A stretch of 9,187 nucleotides of DNA from Pseudomonadota bacterium (GTDB lineage: Bacteria > Pseudomonadota > Gammaproteobacteria > Burkholderiales > Burkholderiaceae_F): NCBI GenBank assembly GCA_023443095.1, contig JAEZVV010000162.1:1-9187 (forward strand), read 5' to 3'. The notes beneath the pieces were generated by a model, which ran no database searches, had not been told where the DNA came from, and saw only the letters and a list, made by a program, of their open reading frames with translations. This document shows, piece after piece, positions 6,031-9,187 of this stretch; within the stretch, counting starts at the first letter, position 1, and each line of letters begins with the position of its first letter. The position numbers were made by a program, and so were the translations under genes.

Positions 6031-6326
6031 AGGACCGCAGCGTCACGCTGATCGTCCTGACCCTGGCCGCGGCCTTGTTCGGCTGCGCGCTGCTGCTCGT
6101 CACCAGCCAGCACCGCGCGCGCAGCCTGTTCGTCGACCTCGAACGTGCCCAGGCCGAGGCGCGCAACCGCGATGTCGAGTGGAACCGCCTGCGGATCGAG
6201 CTCTCCCGTGCGGCGCAGCCCGGCTATGTCGAGCAGGCGGCGCGCCAGCTCGGCCTCAAGCCGGTGGAAAGCAGCCGCACTATCCTGGTGGCACCGCCGG
6301 CTGCGGCGACCAAGGAGGCGCCGTGA
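6027..6326 (+). CDS. ftsL: FtsL, divisome bitopic membrane protein
   Basis: A 99-residue single-pass inner membrane protein of the FtsQLB subcomplex, which activates septal peptidoglycan synthesis by FtsW/FtsI. A short basic N-terminus is followed by a membrane segment at about residues 6-26 (VTLIVLTLAAALFGCALLLV). The periplasmic part is predicted to be coiled coil (about 30-62, rich in R/E/L/A, including LERAQAEARNRDVEWNRLR). GYVEQAARQLGLKPV (66-80) is the conserved C-terminal motif of FtsL proteins. GGAGG at 6015-6019 lies 7 nt before the ATG at 6027, which overlaps the rsmH stop as ATGA. The frame stays open upstream to 5946, but that part lies within rsmH. Small, divergent FtsL proteins are mainly identified by position and topology, and both fit here. 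Confidence 0.94.
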   Translation: MKDRSVTLIVLTLAAALFGCALLLVTSQHRARSLFVDLERAQAEARNRDVEWNRLRIELSRAAQPGYVEQAARQLGLKPVESSRTILVAPPAAATKEAP

Positions 6327-8113
6327 AAGCGCGCGCCGGCTCTGGCAAGCAACACGCGACGCCGCCGCGCGGCTCGCACCGTGCTGAAGGGGTGGCGTTT
6401 TCCGCCAACCCCCTGCTGACGGTCCGGCTGCCCGCGTGGCGCTCGAAGCTGCTGCTGTTTGTCCTGTTCTGCAGCTTCCTGTCCCTGATTGGCCGCGCGG
6501 TCTATCTGCAGGGCGGGGTCAACACCGAGTTCCTGCAGCGCCAGGGCGAAGCGCGTTACGCCCGCACCCTCGACGTGCCCGCGACCCGCGGCCGCATGAC
6601 CGATCGCAACGGCGTGGTGCTGGCCTCCAGCGTGCCGGCCAAGGCGATCTGGGCGATCCCCGAGGACGTCGAAATCACGCCTGAGCAGACCCGGGATCTC
6701 GCCCGCCTGCTCGACCTGCCGGTGGGCGAACTGAAGCGCCGACTGACCGCCGAAGACAAGAGTTTCGTCTACCTGCGCCGCCAGGTCGACGCCGACGTGG
6801 CCGAACGCATTGCCGCGATGAAACTGGCCGGCATCCACGACACGCGCGAGTTCAAGCGCCATTACCCTGACGGCCCGGCCTCGGCCCACATCGTCGGATT
6901 CACCAATGTCGAGGACCGCGGCCAGGAAGGCATGGAACTGGCGCAGGAGCGCCAGCTCGCCGGCCGCCCCGGCAGCCGCCGCGTGATCAAGGACCGCCTT
7001 GGCCGCATCGTCGAGGACGCCTGGCTGCGCGAGCCGCTCGACGGCCGCGACCTCTCGCTTTCGCTCGACTCCCGCATCCAGTACCTGGCGCACGCAGCGC
7101 TCAAGGCGGCGGTCGAAAAAAACAACGCCAAGGCCGGCGCGGTAGTGGTGGCCGACACCCGCACCGGCGAGATCCTCGCCCTGGCAAACTGGCCGACTTA
7201 CGACCCCAATGTGCGCGGACGGTTCTCGCCCGAACTGACCCGCAATCGGGTGCTCACCGACACATTCGAGCCGGGTTCTACGCTCAAGGCCTTTTCGATC
7301 GCCGCTGCGCTCGAAGTCGGCAAGGTGCGCCCCGACACCAAAATCCAGACCGCTCCCGGGCGGCTGACGATCGGCGACCGCAGCATCGGCGACGCCCACC
7401 CGCACGGCATCCTCAGCGTCGAGGAAGTGCTGGCCAAGTCGAGCAACGTCGGCACCGCCAAGATTGCGCTCGAGCTGCCCGCTCAGACCTTGTGGGACAC
7501 CTATACCCGGGTCGGTTTCGGTCAGGCGCCGCAGATCGGTTTCCCTGGCGCGGTGGCGGGCCGGATGCGTCCGGCGCGTACCTGGCGTCCTATCGAGCAG
7601 GCGACGATTTCCTACGGCCACGGCATCTCGGTCTCGCTGATCCAGCTCGCCCGCGCCTACACCGTGTTCGCACGCGACGGCGACGTCATCCCCTTGACGC
7701 TGATGAAGACCGACGTGCCGGCGACGGGCACCCAGGTGTTCAAGCCCGAGACCGCCCGCGCGATGCGCAAGATGCTCGAGATGGCTACCGCGCCGGGCGG
7801 CACCGCCCGGCAGGCGCAGATCTCCGGCTACCGCGTCGCCGGCAAGACGGGCACCGCGCTCAAGGTCAAGCAGGGGCGTTACGTCAAGGACTACGTGGCG
7901 TCCTACGTCGGCTTTGCTCCGGCTTCCGACCCGCGCATCGTGGTCGCGGTGATGATCGACGAACCCAAGGGCGGCAGCATCTACGGCGGTGTGGTCGCCG
8001 GCCCGATCTTCGCCCAGGTGACTTCAGGTGCGCTGCGCACCCTGCAGATCGACCCTGACGGTCCGCTGCGCGACTCCAACGGCCAGTTGCTGGCGATGGA
8101 GGTGCAGCGATGA
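6323..8113 (+). CDS. ftsI: FtsI (PBP3), septal peptidoglycan transpeptidase
   Basis: This 596-residue class B penicillin-binding protein cross-links septal peptidoglycan with FtsW in the divisome. The start is GTG at 6323, overlapping the ftsL stop as GTGA, with AAGGAGG at 6312-6318. The frame extends upstream but would overlap ftsL. After a basic cytoplasmic N-terminus of about 40 residues there is a membrane anchor (about 42-62). The pedestal domain begins with DVPATRGRMTDRNGVVLA (84-101). The transpeptidase domain carries the three class motifs: STLK (319-322, Ser319 nucleophile), SSN (373-375) and KTG (508-510), with SYGHGISVS (430-438) and the conserved SYVGFAPASDPRIVVAV region (527-543). 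Length and motif spacing match E. coli PBP3. The stop overlaps the murE start as ATGA. Confidence 0.97.
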   Translation: MKARAGSGKQHATPPRGSHRAEGVAFSANPLLTVRLPAWRSKLLLFVLFCSFLSLIGRAVYLQGGVNTEFLQRQGEARYARTLDVPATRGRMTDRNGVVLASSVPAKAIWAIPEDVEITPEQTRDLARLLDLPVGELKRRLTAEDKSFVYLRRQVDADVAERIAAMKLAGIHDTREFKRHYPDGPASAHIVGFTNVEDRGQEGMELAQERQLAGRPGSRRVIKDRLGRIVEDAWLREPLDGRDLSLSLDSRIQYLAHAALKAAVEKNNAKAGAVVVADTRTGEILALANWPTYDPNVRGRFSPELTRNRVLTDTFEPGSTLKAFSIAAALEVGKVRPDTKIQTAPGRLTIGDRSIGDAHPHGILSVEEVLAKSSNVGTAKIALELPAQTLWDTYTRVGFGQAPQIGFPGAVAGRMRPARTWRPIEQATISYGHGISVSLIQLARAYTVFARDGDVIPLTLMKTDVPATGTQVFKPETARAMRKMLEMATAPGGTARQAQISGYRVAGKTGTALKVKQGRYVKDYVASYVGFAPASDPRIVVAVMIDEPKGGSIYGGVVAGPIFAQVTSGALRTLQIDPDGPLRDSNGQLLAMEVQR

Positions 8114-9187
8114 ACGCGCCCGCCGTCCGTCCTTTGATCGACTGGCTGGCTGCCGTTGCGCCTGCGGCCCGCGCCTTGCGGCTCGACAGCCGCTTGGTCG
8201 AAGCGGGTGATGTATTTGTCGCCGTGCCGGGGGCCAAGACCGACGGCCGCGGTTTCATCGCCCGAGCGGTCGAGCGCGGCGCCGCCGCCGTGCTGGTCGA
8301 AGCGCCGGCCGGCGTGCTGCCGAATGACGTGCCGATGCTCGAGGTGGCGGGGCTCAGAAGCCTGCTCGGTCCGCTGGCGGCCGCTTTTTATGGTGAACCG
8401 TCGCGCGGCCTCTTGTCGGTGGCGGTGACGGGCACGAACGGCAAGACCTCGAGTTCGCAGTGGATCGCCCAGCTCTTTAGCGCCAGCGGCCGCCGTTGCG
8501 CCGTGATCGGCACGGTCGGCAGCGGTTTTGCGGGCGAGGACCTGAGCGCCGCCAAGCTCACCACGCCGGACGCGATTTCGCTCCAGGCCGAGGTGCGCCG
8601 CCTGCGCGACGCCGGCGCCCAGGCGCTGGCGATGGAGCTGTCGTCGATCGGGCTCGAGCAGGGGCGTGCGGCCGGCATGGCCTACGACATCGCCTTGTTC
8701 ACCAACCTGACGCGCGACCATCTCGACTACCACGGCGACATGGCGGCGTACGAAGCCGCCAAGGCCATCCTGTTCGACTGGCCCGGGCTCAAACACGCGG
8801 TCATCAATGTCGACGATGCCGCCGGCCGCCGCCTGGCCGATCGTACCCTGGCGCGCGGAGTGACGACCCTCGTCACCACGCTCGAAGGCCGCGCCGCTCC
8901 CGCCGGCGCGCTCCGCCTGGCGGCGCGCGAGGTGAAAAACACGGCCCAGGGCCTGGCATTCACGGTCGACTGGCAAGGCCAGTCGCAGCGGGTCGAAGTC
9001 AACCTGGTCGGCAGCTTCAACGTGGCCAACCTGCTAGGTGTGTTGGGCGTGGCGCTGGCGGCCGGGATGGTCTTCGATCTCGCCTGTGCCCTGCTGCCGC
9101 GGCTGGCGCCGCCGCCGGGGCGGATGAAGCAGTTGACCGCGGCGCGGGCTCCGCTGGCGGTGGTCGATTATGCGCACACCCCCGACG
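8110..9187 (+). CDS. murE: MurE, UDP-MurNAc-tripeptide synthetase (3' end missing)
   Basis: The first 359 residues of a Mur ligase that adds the third amino acid, usually meso-diaminopimelate in Gram-negative bacteria, to UDP-MurNAc-L-Ala-D-Glu in the cytoplasm. The frame is open to the window edge. The N-terminal UDP-binding domain includes LRLDSRLVEAGDVFVAVPG (23-41). The ATP-binding site is VTGTNGKTSS (106-115). KLTTPDAI (149-156), MELSSIGLEQGR (175-186), FTNLTRDHLDYHGDM (197-211) and the predicted carbamylated lysine Lys218 in YEAAKAILF (214-222) follow. GSFNVANLLG (301-310), PPGRMKQL (335-342) and VVDYAHTPD (351-359) begin the C-terminal domain. The amino-acid-selecting DNPR-type motif lies beyond the window, so the substrate is inferred. 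ATG 8110 overlaps the ftsI stop (ATGA). Ile180 occupies the position of the usual SSHG histidine. Confidence 0.96.
   Translation, partial: MNAPAVRPLIDWLAAVAPAARALRLDSRLVEAGDVFVAVPGAKTDGRGFIARAVERGAAAVLVEAPAGVLPNDVPMLEVAGLRSLLGPLAAAFYGEPSRGLLSVAVTGTNGKTSSSQWIAQLFSASGRRCAVIGTVGSGFAGEDLSAAKLTTPDAISLQAEVRRLRDAGAQALAMELSSIGLEQGRAAGMAYDIALFTNLTRDHLDYHGDMAAYEAAKAILFDWPGLKHAVINVDDAAGRRLADRTLARGVTTLVTTLEGRAAPAGALRLAAREVKNTAQGLAFTVDWQGQSQRVEVNLVGSFNVANLLGVLGVALAAGMVFDLACALLPRLAPPPGRMKQLTAARAPLAVVDYAHTPD

Noticed and set aside
6224..7621. A 465-codon open frame on the minus strand under ftsI
   Set aside because: It is fully antisense to ftsI, which carries all penicillin-binding motifs; the composition is that of a shadow frame with no recognisable domain.
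7981..8976. A 331-codon open frame on the minus strand under murE
   Set aside because: It is antisense to murE and the end of ftsI and has no recognisable motif; murE has intact Mur ligase motifs throughout.
1..9187. CRISPR arrays, tRNA genes, insertion sequences, integrase or attachment sites, defence or secretion modules
   Set aside because: None is seen. The window is packed with housekeeping genes, and the only phased repeats are the MraZ-type operator units.

Overview
The window (high G+C, dense co-directional genes, all called genes on the + strand) looks like core chromosome of a betaproteobacterium, most likely Rhodocyclales (Azoarcus/Thauera-like). This placement rests on protein style, a beta-type RNase P RNA and gene content; it is inference, since no database search was possible.

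Region 1 (1-2676) is the 3' end of a chemotaxis operon. It holds the last 20 codons of a chemoreceptor ending in a CheR/CheB docking pentapeptide (EWEEF), then cheR (receptor methyltransferase), cheD (receptor glutamine deamidase, TTG start overlapping the cheR stop) and cheB (response-regulator methylesterase/deamidase). Together these genes set receptor methylation and amidation, which is the adaptation arm of chemotaxis.

Region 2 (about 2700-4461) holds rnpB, the RNase P RNA, with its own sigma70-like promoter and P1, P2, P4 and a P19-like helix that can be paired by hand. It is followed after about 45 nt by ndh, a type II NADH dehydrogenase, and a probable intrinsic terminator.

Region 3 (4500-9187) is the start of the division and cell wall (dcw) cluster: a strong promoter carrying four 10-bp-phased MraZ-type repeats, then mraZ, rsmH (mraW), ftsL, ftsI and murE, which runs off the right edge. 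Neighbouring genes are 6 nt apart (mraZ-rsmH) or overlap by 4 nt (ATGA, GTGA, ATGA), so translational coupling is likely. MraZ probably represses its own operon through the repeats; FtsL and FtsI act in septal peptidoglycan synthesis, and MurE makes the precursor.

I found no previously undescribed system: every gene belongs to a well-known family. The points most worth a second look are the four-repeat MraZ operator on the promoter core, an atypical codon-usage patch inside rsmH, the 10-bp promoter core shared by rnpB and mraZ, the compact rnpB, and the receptor tail pentapeptide.
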